24,647 bases of DNA, from NCBI GenBank assembly GCA_036391875.1, contig DASVZA010000021.1, positions 1 through 24,647 of the forward strand, written 5' to 3'. The position numbers were made by a program, and so were the translations under genes. The notes below the pieces were generated by a model. It was not told the DNA's origin. It saw only the letters and a list, made by a program, of their open reading frames with translations, and did no database searches. This DNA comes from Parasulfuritortus sp036391875. GTDB taxonomy: Bacteria > Pseudomonadota > Gammaproteobacteria > Burkholderiales > Thiobacillaceae. Shown here in pieces: positions 1 through 6,877 of this stretch (positions within the stretch are counted from its first letter, which is position 1; every line of letters starts with the position of its first letter).

Positions 1-80
1 TTCCCGAACAGGACCGTGAAACGCTCCCGCGCCGATGATAGTGTGCTTCCCGCACGTGAAAGTAGGTCATCGCCAGACTC
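1..80 (+). rRNA. rrf: 5S ribosomal RNA, 3' part (5' end outside window)
   Basis: The first 80 bases read as the 3' two thirds of a bacterial 5S rRNA: the GTGAAACG segment, the GCCGATGATAGTGTG segment, the CCCGCACGTGAAAGTAGGTCATCG segment split around 50-72, and a terminal GCCAGACT that would pair with the missing 5' end. It is followed immediately by an intrinsic terminator, as expected at the end of an rrn operon. The exact 3' end is placed from family knowledge, to within a few bases. Confidence 0.93.
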
Positions 81-88
81 CTATACCC

Positions 89-117
89 AAAACGCCCACC
101 CATAAGGTGGGCGTTTT
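89..117 (+). terminator. rrn operon intrinsic terminator, symmetric (probably bidirectional)
   Basis: A perfect 12-bp inverted repeat, AAAACGCCCACC / GGTGGGCGTTTT, with a 5-base loop (CATAA). The T-run on the right terminates rightward rRNA transcription. Because the left arm starts with four A's, the complementary strand also reads hairpin plus T-run, so it could stop leftward transcription arriving from panC. Confidence 0.9.
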
Positions 118-157
118 GCTTTCCAGATCTCAAAATACCCCAAGAAATACTCTTCTG

Positions 158-375
158 CACAGCTTCACCCGACCTTATCGCCCACAAACCAACGGCAAGG
201 TCGAGTGATTCGTCCAGACGTGCTTGAGGGAGTGGGCCTACGCGAGAACCTACAAGAACAGCGCCGAGCGCACCGCTTGGCTGCCCACCTTCCTTGCTTA
301 CTACAACAGCGGCGGCCTCATTCGGCCCTCGGCTACAAGCCTCTTGCTTCTCGACTCAGGGGGATGACCTATTGA
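158..375 (+). pseudogene. IS481-type transposase, 3' remnant (stop plus frameshift)
   Basis: Translation from 158 gives the C-terminal signature of IS481-family DDE transposases: a TRPYRPQTNGKVE block, then FVQTCLREWAYART, then a KNSAERTAWLP block and a YYN. An in-frame TGA at 206-208 replaces the arginine codon usual after the glutamate of this motif (CGA to TGA is a one-base change). Around 308-312 one base is missing: after YYN the reading continues in the next frame as RPHSALGYKPLASRL, ending at TGA 373-375. The N-terminal two thirds, including the first catalytic aspartates, are absent and I see no terminal inverted repeats. It is a dead fragment between the rrn terminator and panC. Bases 118-157 hold nothing I recognise. 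Confidence 0.82.
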
Positions 376-385
376 AACTCAACAG

Positions 386-1207
386 CTAGGCCTCGATGTT
401 GTCGATCAGGCGGGTGCTGCCCAGATGTGCGGCACCCAATACAATCAAATCTCGATCTTCACGTGTGGGAGGCAATAGTGAGTGCCGACTGCGAACGCTG
501 ATGTAATCGACCTGCCAGCCATGCTGTTCGAGTTGGCTGATGCCTTTGGCCTCAACGTCAGAAAGGTGGCGATTGCCTGTACGAAGTGCCTCTGCGATGT
601 GATTCAGTTCGGCGTATAGACGGGGGGCTTCGGCCCTGTCACTGTCGGACAGGTAGGCATTGCGGGACGATAGGGCAAGGCCGTCGTTGTCGCGCATGAT
701 TTCGCCTTCCAATATTTGGATGCCGAGATTGAATTGGCGGACCATGCCCTTCAGCAGGAAGAGTTGTTGATAGTCCTTCTTGCCGAATACAGCAAAGCGT
801 GGCTGGACTATCCCGAACAGTTTGAGCACGACAGTGCAAACGCCCTGGAAATGCCCGGGCCTAAATGCTCCGCAGAGTTCGTCTGCGAGCGGCGGAACAA
901 CCTGGAAGGATTGCGCTTCCGGATACATTTCCTGAAGGCTCGGCGCAAACACGAAATGACAGCCAGCGTCTTCCAGCTTTGCGCAGTCATCGTTCAGCGT
1001 TCTGGGATAGCGCTGGAAGTCTTCTTTCGGTCCGAACTGTAAGGGGTTGACGAAGATGCTGGTAACGACCGGCCCGCCAACCGCCTTGGCCTTTTCCACA
1101 AGTGAGATATGGCCTGCATGCAGGTTGCCCATGGTCGGCACGAGAGCCGTGTCGTTTTCACCTGCGAGTGCTTGGCGAAGTTCGGCGACGGTATGTATGA
1201 GTTGCAT
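386..1207 (-). CDS. panC: Pantothenate synthetase PanC
   Basis: ATP-dependent ligase that joins pantoate and beta-alanine to give pantothenate, the last step of vitamin B5 synthesis; cytosolic. The 273-residue product begins MQLIHTVAELRQAL, like the family, and carries the HIGH-type motif PTMGNLHAGH (residues 24-33; the family usually has A or Y where N28 stands) and the MRDNDGLALSSRN region near residue 175-190, which corresponds to the KMSKS-like loop. An in-frame ATG lies 29 codons upstream (1294) inside panB, but homology starts at 1207, only 1 base past the panB stop, so 1207 is chosen. Last gene of the leftward pcnB-folK-dNK-panB-panC operon. Its stop at 386-388 is 10 bases from the end of the transposase remnant. 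Confidence 0.95.
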   Translation of the reverse strand: MQLIHTVAELRQALAGENDTALVPTMGNLHAGHISLVEKAKAVGGPVVTSIFVNPLQFGPKEDFQRYPRTLNDDCAKLEDAGCHFVFAPSLQEMYPEAQSFQVVPPLADELCGAFRPGHFQGVCTVVLKLFGIVQPRFAVFGKKDYQQLFLLKGMVRQFNLGIQILEGEIMRDNDGLALSSRNAYLSDSDRAEAPRLYAELNHIAEALRTGNRHLSDVEAKGISQLEQHGWQVDYISVRSRHSLLPPTREDRDLIVLGAAHLGSTRLIDNIEA

Positions 1208-1208
1208 G

Positions 1209-1988
1209 TCAGAACATGTGTTCGGCAGCAGGAAACTCACCGCTTTTGACCGCGGCGGCATAGTGCCGTATGGCGTCGCCGATATCGGTTGCACCAGTCA
1301 TGAAGTTGCGCGCAAATCGAGGGGGTCTTTCGGTCAAACCGAGAATGTCGTTCAACACCAGCACTTGACCGCTGCACTCTTTGCCGGCGCCTATGCCGAT
1401 GGTCGGCATGCGCAGGCAATTGGTGACCTCGGAGGCCAGCAGGGCCGGAATGGATTCCAGGACCACCATCTCGGCGCCAGCCTTTTCCAGGTTGGATGCA
1501 TCTTCCAACAATTGCTGGGCCGCCTTGTTGTCTTTGCCCTGGGCTCGATAACCGGTGAGATTGACGGATTGCGGTAGCAGGCCGAGGTGCGCACAGACCG
1601 GTATACCTCGTTGCGTCAGGAACTCGACCGTCTCTTGCATGACCTCGCCGCCTTCCAACTTGACCATATTGGCCCCGGCCGCCAGTAGCTTAGCCGCGCT
1701 GGAAAAGGCTTGGGCCGGGCTTGCCTGGTAGCTGCCGAATGGCAGATCTGCCATGACGAAAGCATTGCCTGCGCCGCGGCGTACCGACTCGGTGTGATAG
1801 ACCACTTGCTCCAGCGTGACGGGCAGCGTGGTGGCATGTCCCTGGACTGTCATGCCGAGGGAGTCACCGACCAGCAGGATGTCAATCCCGGCCTGGACCA
1901 GAATTTTTGCGTAGGCCGCATCGTAGCAGGTGAGCGCTGCGAGTTTCTCGCCTGCTTCGGTTTTTTTCAGTAGCTGTGGCAGAAACAT
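1209..1988 (-). CDS. panB: 3-methyl-2-oxobutanoate hydroxymethyltransferase PanB
   Basis: Ketopantoate hydroxymethyltransferase transfers a hydroxymethyl group from 5,10-methylene-THF to alpha-ketoisovalerate, the first committed step to pantothenate. The 259-residue product has the TIM-barrel family marks: LTCYDAAYAKI near residue 19, the metal ligands in VGDSLGM and MADLPFGSY, KLEGG near 113, and the VVLESIPALLA segment bearing the catalytic glutamate. Length is typical. It lies directly upstream of panC, with 1 base between them, and its start (1988) is 3 bases after the stop of the deoxynucleoside kinase. Placing panBC beside a folate gene (folK) fits its need for a folate cofactor, though this order is also simply common in betaproteobacteria. 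Confidence 0.96.
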   Translation of the reverse strand: MFLPQLLKKTEAGEKLAALTCYDAAYAKILVQAGIDILLVGDSLGMTVQGHATTLPVTLEQVVYHTESVRRGAGNAFVMADLPFGSYQASPAQAFSSAAKLLAAGANMVKLEGGEVMQETVEFLTQRGIPVCAHLGLLPQSVNLTGYRAQGKDNKAAQQLLEDASNLEKAGAEMVVLESIPALLASEVTNCLRMPTIGIGAGKECSGQVLVLNDILGLTERPPRFARNFMTGATDIGDAIRHYAAAVKSGEFPAAEHMF

Positions 1989-1991
1989 GAT

Positions 1992-2633
1992 TCAGGCCCC
2001 AAGGTTGAAGAACTCTCGAGTTCCTCGCATGTTGCGAATACGCTCCAGCAACAACTGGAAGTCCGCCTCGCGGTCTGTGAAGTTAAGCCGTTCGCAATTT
2101 ACGATCAGCAGAGGCGAGGCATCATAATGATAAAAGAATTCGCTATAGGCGCGGGCAACCTCGGACAGATATTGCTCACTCATGCCGCGTTCGTAATTGC
2201 GGTTGCGCCTTTTGACCCGTTCTAGCAGGACTTCAGGGCCCGCCTGAAGATAGATGACCAGATCCGGTACGACGGATTGCGGCATGAGGCCGTCATAGAG
2301 TTGCCGGTAAAGCCTGTATTCCGCCTCGGCGAGGTTGAGTTGCGCGAACAAGGGATCCTTGTCCATGATGAAGTCCGAGATCGTAACCGGTGAAAACAGC
2401 TGGCCTTGGCTCAATACCCTGGCCTGCTCGGCACGGGATAACAGGAAAAATAGTTGTGCGGCCAGGGCGTGACGATGGCGGTCCTCATAGAACCTGGGCA
2501 GAAAGGGGTTTTCGTCGGCATTCTCGAGCAGGAGTTCGGCATCGAGATGGGCTGCGAGCTTGCGGGCGAGGCTGGTCTTGCCTACGCCGATCGGACCTTC
2601 GATTGCGATATGGCGGTAGCGGTCTGGCAGCAT
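1992..2633 (-). CDS. Deoxynucleoside kinase (deoxyadenosine/deoxyguanosine kinase family)
   Basis: Salvage kinase that phosphorylates deoxynucleosides (dA/dG/dC type; specificity cannot be read) with ATP. The 213-residue protein starts with a beta strand and P-loop IEGPIGVGKTSLAR (residues 10-23), followed by the LLENADENPFLPRFYED block with the conserved glutamate, the QLFFLLSRAEQ helix, the ISDFIMDKDPLFA segment and the lid-like RRNRNYE arginine-rich loop. This matches the bacterial dNK family by motif and length. It sits between folK (7-base gap) and panB (3-base gap) in the leftward operon. Its synteny with folK and panBC is frequent in beta- and gammaproteobacteria. Substrate preference among dA, dG and dC is not assigned. 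Confidence 0.9.
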   Translation of the reverse strand: MLPDRYRHIAIEGPIGVGKTSLARKLAAHLDAELLLENADENPFLPRFYEDRHRHALAAQLFFLLSRAEQARVLSQGQLFSPVTISDFIMDKDPLFAQLNLAEAEYRLYRQLYDGLMPQSVVPDLVIYLQAGPEVLLERVKRRNRNYERGMSEQYLSEVARAYSEFFYHYDASPLLIVNCERLNFTDREADFQLLLERIRNMRGTREFFNLGA

Positions 2634-2640
2634 TGCTTCG

Positions 2641-3135
2641 TCAGGGGGCGTCTATTTGTCTGATGCCGTCGCCATCCAAACCAGCCAAAACGGCGGCGAT
2701 GGGGCCATAGCCGGGAATGACGATATCCGGGGCGATTTCTGCTAGCGGCAGCAGGACGAACAGGCGTTCATGCATGCGTGGATGGGGCAGGCGCAAGCCG
2801 GGTTCGTCCAGACTCAGGCTGTCATATAGCAGAATGTCCAGATCAAGAGTGCGCGGCGAATTGCGGAATGTCCGAACCCGGCCGTGGCGGTATTCGATGT
2901 CCAACAGCAGGTCCAGCAGTGTTCGTGGCGGCAGGCCGGTGGTGACGCAGGCTACCGCGTTGATGAAATCCGGCTGGTCGGTATAACCGGCTGGCCGGCT
3001 GGCATAGAGGTGAGACCGGCTGCTCAACTGCGTTTCAGGCAAGGAACCGAGTTCAAGAATGGCCTGTTCCACTTGCCGGCCAGGATCATCCAGATTAGCG
3101 CCCAGTGCGATATACGCGAGTAAGGAATCAGTCAT
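2641..3135 (-). CDS. folK: HPPK, 2-amino-4-hydroxy-6-hydroxymethyldihydropteridine diphosphokinase
   Basis: Transfers pyrophosphate from ATP to hydroxymethyl-dihydropterin in folate synthesis. The start is set at ATG 3135 because the product then begins MTDSLLAYIALGANL, the family N-terminus; a longer reading from 3264 lies inside pcnB and adds low-complexity sequence. The 164-residue product has SRSHLYASRPAGYTDQPDF (residues 40-60), FINAVACVTT, and the signature RTLDLDILLYD plus LRLPHPRMHERLFVLLPL, holding the metal-binding aspartates. It overlaps the end of pcnB by 8 bases, implying translational coupling. Confidence 0.95.
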   Translation of the reverse strand: MTDSLLAYIALGANLDDPGRQVEQAILELGSLPETQLSSRSHLYASRPAGYTDQPDFINAVACVTTGLPPRTLLDLLLDIEYRHGRVRTFRNSPRTLDLDILLYDSLSLDEPGLRLPHPRMHERLFVLLPLAEIAPDIVIPGYGPIAAVLAGLDGDGIRQIDAP

Positions 3136-4495
3136 GCTCTGGGGTGTCTGTCGTGCCGCTCGATCTGGTCGAGGAACCCGGCTTGCGACTGCGGCGTTTG
3201 CGGCGTTTGCTGGTTCCGGAAACAGCCGGCAACAGCATGGCTGAGCGTTTTTCCTCGTCGGCATCCTGGAAGCGTTCCCACCAGTCGGGCAGTTCGTCGG
3301 GGACGTCCTTGCCCCGCGCCCGCAGCCTCAGGAAATCGAAACCAGCCCGGAATCGCGGATGAGCCAGCAGGCGGAAGGGACGGCTGCCGCTGCGCTGTTC
3401 GAACCGTTGCTGCAGCGACCAAATTTCCTTGATCGTGCCGTCCAGCCGGCGGGGGAAGGCGAGGACTTTGCGTTGCCGTTCCAGGGTGTCGTCCATGGCT
3501 GCATACAGGGCCTGCTGCTCCGTCATGCCCTCCGTGCGGTAGGCCTGCAATTGGGACTCCATATCGAACCAGAGCAGGCTGGCCAGCATGAAGGCAGGTG
3601 ATGCCGATTGGCCCTGACGAATGCGTTCATCTGTGTCGTGCAGGGCCGCATGCAGGAAATGTTGGCGTTTAGGATCGTCCAGGATGGAATCCAGCATCGG
3701 CAGGATGCCACGATGCAGGCCTTCCGCCCGCAACTGGTGCAGGCCGCGTTCGGAATGGCCCGACAGCAGAAGCTTCATCATCTCATCGAACAGCCTGGCC
3801 GGAGGGATGCGCTCCAGCATCGGCGCCAGCGAAGCGATGGGTGCTCTCGTGTCAGGAGCGATGTGGAAATCGAGTTTTGCCGCGAAGCGGGCGGCCCGCA
3901 GCATGCGGACAGGGTCTTCCCGAAAGCGGGTGGCGGGGTCGCCGATCATGCGCAATACCTTCTTCTGGGCATCGGCCACGCCGTTATGGTAGTCCCAGAT
4001 TTCTTCTTTTTCCGGGTCGTAATAAAGCGCATTGACGGTGAAGTCGCGGCGGGCGGCATCTTCGTGTTGCGCCCCGAACACATTGTCCCGCAGGAGCATG
4101 CCGTCCTCGGCGGTGACCCGGGCATCATCCTCGTCGCTTTGCGTGGTATGGGCCCGGAATGTGGTGACCTCGATGGTGTCCGGGCCGCAATAGACGTGGA
4201 CGATCTGGAAACGGCGGCCGATGAGGCGGGCACGCCGGAAAAGCCGGCGGATATCCTCCGGTGCCGCGTCGGTGGCGATGTCGAAGTCTTTCGGCTCCCT
4301 GCCCAGCAACAGGTCGCGAACCGCGCCGCCCACCACGAAGGCGGCAAAACCGCCTTCCTTCAGGGTGCGAGTGACTTTCAGCGCACAAGGATGGATGCTG
4401 CTCCTGTGGATGCCGTGTTGCTCGATGGGAAATATGCGCGGTTCGGTAGGGCTGGTGGGCTTGCCGAGTACCTTGTTCAGCCAGCGGCGTATCAT
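3128..4495 (-). CDS. pcnB: Poly(A) polymerase I PcnB
   Basis: Template-independent polymerase that adds 3' poly(A) tails to RNA and promotes its decay. The 455-residue protein has the class II nucleotidyltransferase core: FVVGGAVRDLLLG (residues 53-65), the catalytic DFD (70-72), the RRDFTVNALYYD block, and FREDPVRMLRAARFAAKLDF typical of bacterial PAP and CCA enzymes. The long C-terminal domain and a strongly basic tail (KRRKRRSRK region) favour PcnB over CCA-adding enzyme, since PcnB tails are basic and RNA-binding. First gene of the leftward operon, preceded by a consensus -10 at 4572-4577 and a structured leader. It is divergent from exbB. Confidence 0.94.
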   Translation of the reverse strand: MIRRWLNKVLGKPTSPTEPRIFPIEQHGIHRSSIHPCALKVTRTLKEGGFAAFVVGGAVRDLLLGREPKDFDIATDAAPEDIRRLFRRARLIGRRFQIVHVYCGPDTIEVTTFRAHTTQSDEDDARVTAEDGMLLRDNVFGAQHEDAARRDFTVNALYYDPEKEEIWDYHNGVADAQKKVLRMIGDPATRFREDPVRMLRAARFAAKLDFHIAPDTRAPIASLAPMLERIPPARLFDEMMKLLLSGHSERGLHQLRAEGLHRGILPMLDSILDDPKRQHFLHAALHDTDERIRQGQSASPAFMLASLLWFDMESQLQAYRTEGMTEQQALYAAMDDTLERQRKVLAFPRRLDGTIKEIWSLQQRFEQRSGSRPFRLLAHPRFRAGFDFLRLRARGKDVPDELPDWWERFQDADEEKRSAMLLPAVSGTSKRRKRRSRKPGSSTRSSGTTDTPEHD

Positions 4496-4524
4496 TCGGT
4501 CAGAAATCGTCGGAATCTAGTGTT

Positions 4525-4566
4525 GAGCCCGCCGGAGCGGGTGCCGAAGCCCTGGGTCACGGGCTC
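4525..4566 (-). other. Inverted repeat in the pcnB leader
   Basis: Arms GAGCCCG (4525-4531) and CGGGCTC (4560-4566) are perfect complements. Inside lies a second small hairpin CCCGC-CGGA-GCGGG (4528-4541), and GCCC/GGGC (4549-4552 and 4561-4564) offers a competing pairing. There is no T-run on either side, so it does not look like a terminator. It would lie within the 5' leader of a transcript starting near 4565. Confidence 0.45.
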
Positions 4567-4571
4567 GCCGC

Positions 4572-4577
4572 ATTATA
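4572..4577 (-). promoter_or_regulatory. Consensus -10 box for the pcnB operon
   Basis: On the minus strand these bases read TATAAT, a perfect -10 hexamer, about 77 bases upstream of the pcnB ATG. I find no convincing -35 at 16-18 bases. It is the best promoter candidate in the divergent pcnB/exbB gap; the start site would fall near 4565. Confidence 0.5.
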
Positions 4578-4610
4578 CACAGCCGTCCGCCGTCTGGCGG
4601 CAGCATCGCC

Positions 4611-4639
4611 TTGCCTGAGGCGGCGCAGTGAAGCACAAT
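4611..4639 (+). promoter_or_regulatory. Possible sigma-70 promoter for exbB
   Basis: TTGCCT (4611-4616), a 17-base spacer and CACAAT (4634-4639) form a weak -35/-10 pair. A start near 4646 would leave a leader of about 34 bases before the GTG at 4680 and would exclude the upstream ATG at 4638. This is inference from weak matches. Confidence 0.3.
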
Positions 4640-4679
4640 GCGTCTCGTTGAAAACCCCACTATTTTAAAGAGGTTCTTC

Positions 4680-5285
4680 GTGATCGCCCTCATCGAAGCC
4701 GCGGGCTGGCCCATCTGGCCGCTGATTATCGCCTCCATCCTGTCCTTGGCCATCATTTTCGAGCGTGCCTACACTCTGCGCCGAAACCAGATCGTTCCGC
4801 CCTCCTTGCTGGAACTGACTCTGACTGGCCTGCGCAAAGAAGGGGCCAACACCAACATGCTGCAGCGTCTGGCTGAAGATTCGCCGCTGGGCCGTGTTCT
4901 GGCGGCGGGCATCCGCAACTCGAACAACAGCCGCGAGGTCATGAAGGAGTCGCTGGAAGAGTCCGGCCGGGCGGTGGCCCACGACTTGGCCCGCTACCTG
5001 ACCACGCTGGGCACGATCGCCTCGGTGGCGCCGCTGCTCGGTTTGCTCGGCACCGTGATCGGCATGGTGGAGATATTCGGTTCGCAGACCCCGAGCGGCG
5101 GCAACCCGGCGGTGCTGGCGCATGGCATCTCGGTTGCGCTGTACAACACGGCCTTCGGTTTGATGGTCGCCATCCCGAGCATGATCGCCTATCGCTTCTT
5201 TCGGGGTAAGGTCGATGCGCTGCTGGTCGAAATGGAGCAGCAGGCCTTGACCCTGGTCGAACTGCTACATGGGGAGCGCAAGTGA
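4680..5285 (+). CDS. exbB: ExbB/TolQ/MotA-family proton channel protein ExbB
   Basis: Pentameric inner-membrane stator that, with ExbD, uses proton flow to power TonB. The GTG at 4680 is preferred: AAAGAGG (4667-4673) lies 6 bases upstream, and the product then starts with the family-like MIALIEAAGWPIWPL. An in-frame ATG at 4638 would add 14 residues without a clear ribosome site. The 201-residue protein shows a first membrane span at about residues 9-28, then the ERAYTLRRN loop, a long cytoplasmic helix, and the TLGTIASVAPLLGLLGTVIGMVEIF span, the hallmark of MotA/TolQ/ExbB proteins, followed by a third span (VALYNTAFGLMVAIPSMIA). It overlaps exbD by 4 bases. Confidence 0.93.
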   Translation: MIALIEAAGWPIWPLIIASILSLAIIFERAYTLRRNQIVPPSLLELTLTGLRKEGANTNMLQRLAEDSPLGRVLAAGIRNSNNSREVMKESLEESGRAVAHDLARYLTTLGTIASVAPLLGLLGTVIGMVEIFGSQTPSGGNPAVLAHGISVALYNTAFGLMVAIPSMIAYRFFRGKVDALLVEMEQQALTLVELLHGERK

Positions 5286-5710
5286 ATTTCCAGCGCGGGG
5301 TTGGTCGGGACGAACCGGAAATCAACCTGATTCCGTTGATCGATGTCCTGTTGGTGATCCTGATCTTCCTGATGGTGACCACTACCTACGCCCGCTTTTC
5401 CGAGTTGCAGATCAACCTCCCGGAAGCCAAGGGCGACTCGACCAAGGACACCCCCGTCCAGATTTCGGTGGACATCGATGCTGGCGGCAATTACCGAGTC
5501 GACAACGCCGCCGTCAACAGCCATGACGTAGCAGCCCTGGAAACCGCCTTGACCACCGCGGATGCCGGCCGCAAGGATCCCGTCGTGGTGATCAGTGCGG
5601 ATGCGATGACCACTCATCAATCCGTCATCCGTGTCATGGATGCCGCTCGGCGCGTTGGCTACACGCGGGTAACCTTCGTGACCCAGAACACGACTCCTGA
5701 CACCCCTTGA
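5282..5710 (+). CDS. exbD: Biopolymer transport protein ExbD
   Basis: Partner of ExbB; single-span inner-membrane protein carrying the proton-transfer aspartate. The 142-residue product has the canonical EINLIPLIDVLLVILIFLM segment, with the key aspartate at residue 21 in the only membrane helix, then a periplasmic domain ending in a MDAARRVGYTRVTFVT strand as in ExbD/TolR. The start is GTG overlapping the exbB stop (GTGA). It could in principle be TolR, but no tolA, tolB or pal follows, and exbB-exbD-lpxK is a familiar order. Its stop overlaps the lpxK TTG start by 4 bases. Confidence 0.93.
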   Translation: MNFQRGVGRDEPEINLIPLIDVLLVILIFLMVTTTYARFSELQINLPEAKGDSTKDTPVQISVDIDAGGNYRVDNAAVNSHDVAALETALTTADAGRKDPVVVISADAMTTHQSVIRVMDAARRVGYTRVTFVTQNTTPDTP

Positions 5711-6714
5711 GCCTGGAGTCGTCGCTGGTTCGTTGCTGGTATGCCCGTTGTGGCTGGTGCCTGACCCTGATCCCGTTGTCCTTGCTGTTCGCTGCGCTGG
5801 CTTGGTTGCGTAGGCGCTTCTATCGCTGGGGTTGGCTGAAAAGTTTGTGTCTACCGGTGCCTGTGGTCGTGATCGGCAACCTGACGGTCGGTGGTACCGG
5901 TAAAACTCCGCTTGCGATCTGGCTGGTCGAGATGCTGCGCAACAAAGGCTATCGCCCGGGGGTGATCAGTCGCGGCTATGGCGCGAGCGCTTCAGCTGCC
6001 GGGAGGGTCGATACGGACAGCGATCCCGCATCGGCGGGCGACGAGCCGGTGCTGATCGCCCGGCGGGCTCGGTGCCCGGTATGGGTCGGCCCCAGCCGGG
6101 GCGAAGCGGCGCAGAGGCTGCTGGCGCATCACCCGGAGGTCGACGTGCTCATTGCCGACGACGGTCTGCAGCACTATGCCTTGGCGCGGAATGTGGAGAT
6201 CGCCGTGGTGGACGGCCAGCGCCGGTTCGGTAACGGTTGGCGTTTGCCGGCAGGCCCTTTGCGCGAGGGCGTGGGGCGCTTGGCCGAGGTCGATGCGGTG
6301 GTCGTGAACGGAGCCGCGCAGCTACCCTGCGTGGTGCCCGGAGCCTACGTCATGACCTTGGTGGGACAGGGGTTCCACCGCCTGCATGATCCAGGCCAAC
6401 GGGTATCCGCCGATTTCTTCCGTGGCCGGCCGGTGCATGCCGTGGCCGGAATCGGCAACCCGGAACGTTTCTTCGGCGCCCTGGCCGACCTGGGGCTGAC
6501 CGTCGAGCGTCATCCCTTTCCGGATCACCATGTTTATCGGCCCGAGGATCTGCCCCAGGGTACGATCGTCATGACGGAAAAGGACGCCGTCAAGTGTGCG
6601 GCATACGCACATCCGGATGCCTGGGTGTTTGCTGTTGACGCCGAGGTATCGGACGGGCTAGAACACCTAATATTGAACAAGTTGGAATCGAGACATGGAC
6701 AGCAAGCTGCTTGA
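5707..6714 (+). CDS. lpxK: Tetraacyldisaccharide 4'-kinase LpxK
   Basis: Inner-membrane-associated kinase of lipid A synthesis that phosphorylates the 4' position of the tetraacyldisaccharide to make lipid IVA. The 335-residue protein has an N-terminal membrane helix (about residues 18-34), the strand plus P-loop VVVIGNLTVGGTGKTP (GGTGKT at 62-67), VISRGYG, a DEPVLIARR block and the IADDGLQHYALARN motif typical of LpxK, then VMTEKDAVKC near the C-terminus. The TTG start at 5707 overlaps the exbD stop. An alternative GTG or ATG close by is not evident, and the TTG gives a normal N-terminus. It overlaps ycaR by 20 bases. Confidence 0.95.
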   Translation: MSLESSLVRCWYARCGWCLTLIPLSLLFAALAWLRRRFYRWGWLKSLCLPVPVVVIGNLTVGGTGKTPLAIWLVEMLRNKGYRPGVISRGYGASASAAGRVDTDSDPASAGDEPVLIARRARCPVWVGPSRGEAAQRLLAHHPEVDVLIADDGLQHYALARNVEIAVVDGQRRFGNGWRLPAGPLREGVGRLAEVDAVVVNGAAQLPCVVPGAYVMTLVGQGFHRLHDPGQRVSADFFRGRPVHAVAGIGNPERFFGALADLGLTVERHPFPDHHVYRPEDLPQGTIVMTEKDAVKCAAYAHPDAWVFAVDAEVSDGLEHLILNKLESRHGQQAA

Positions 6715-6877
6715 AATACTGGTCTGCCCCATTTGCAAAGGGCCGCTCGAATACAAAAGAGACAGCCAGGAACTCATTTGCCGGGCGGACCGCCTGGCCT
6801 TCCCGATCCGGGATGGCATCCCGGTCATGCTGGAAGAAGAGGCCCGGACCCTGAGCGAAGGGGAAAGGCAGGCCTGA
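6695..6877 (+). CDS. ycaR: Trm112/YcaR family small zinc-ribbon-like protein
   Basis: A 60-residue protein closely resembling E. coli YcaR (UPF0434, Trm112-like): MDSKLLEILVCPICKGPL at the start, C11 and C14 as a CxxC, a third cysteine C29 in ELICRADRLAFPIRDGIPVML, and an acidic tail. Trm112 in eukaryotes activates methyltransferases; the bacterial role is not settled. It starts 20 bases before the lpxK stop. Its stop overlaps the fliJ ATG by one base (TGATG). In many proteobacteria the next gene is kdsB, which is missing here. Confidence 0.92.
   Translation: MDSKLLEILVCPICKGPLEYKRDSQELICRADRLAFPIRDGIPVMLEEEARTLSEGERQA

Noticed and set aside
4525..4566. The GAGCCCG/CGGGCTC repeat as a terminator between divergent genes
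   Set aside because: No T-run on either strand, and no transcript should end there because pcnB and exbB diverge.
3608..4618. A 336-codon plus-strand frame opposite pcnB
   Set aside because: pcnB on the minus strand has complete catalytic motifs; the opposite frame has no recognisable domain.
5123..5138. A second sigma-54-like match, TGGCATCTCGGTTGCG, with correct GG/GC spacing
   Set aside because: It lies within the exbB coding sequence, in a conserved protein segment, so it is most likely chance. It shows how easily the motif arises and lowers confidence in matches judged by sequence alone.
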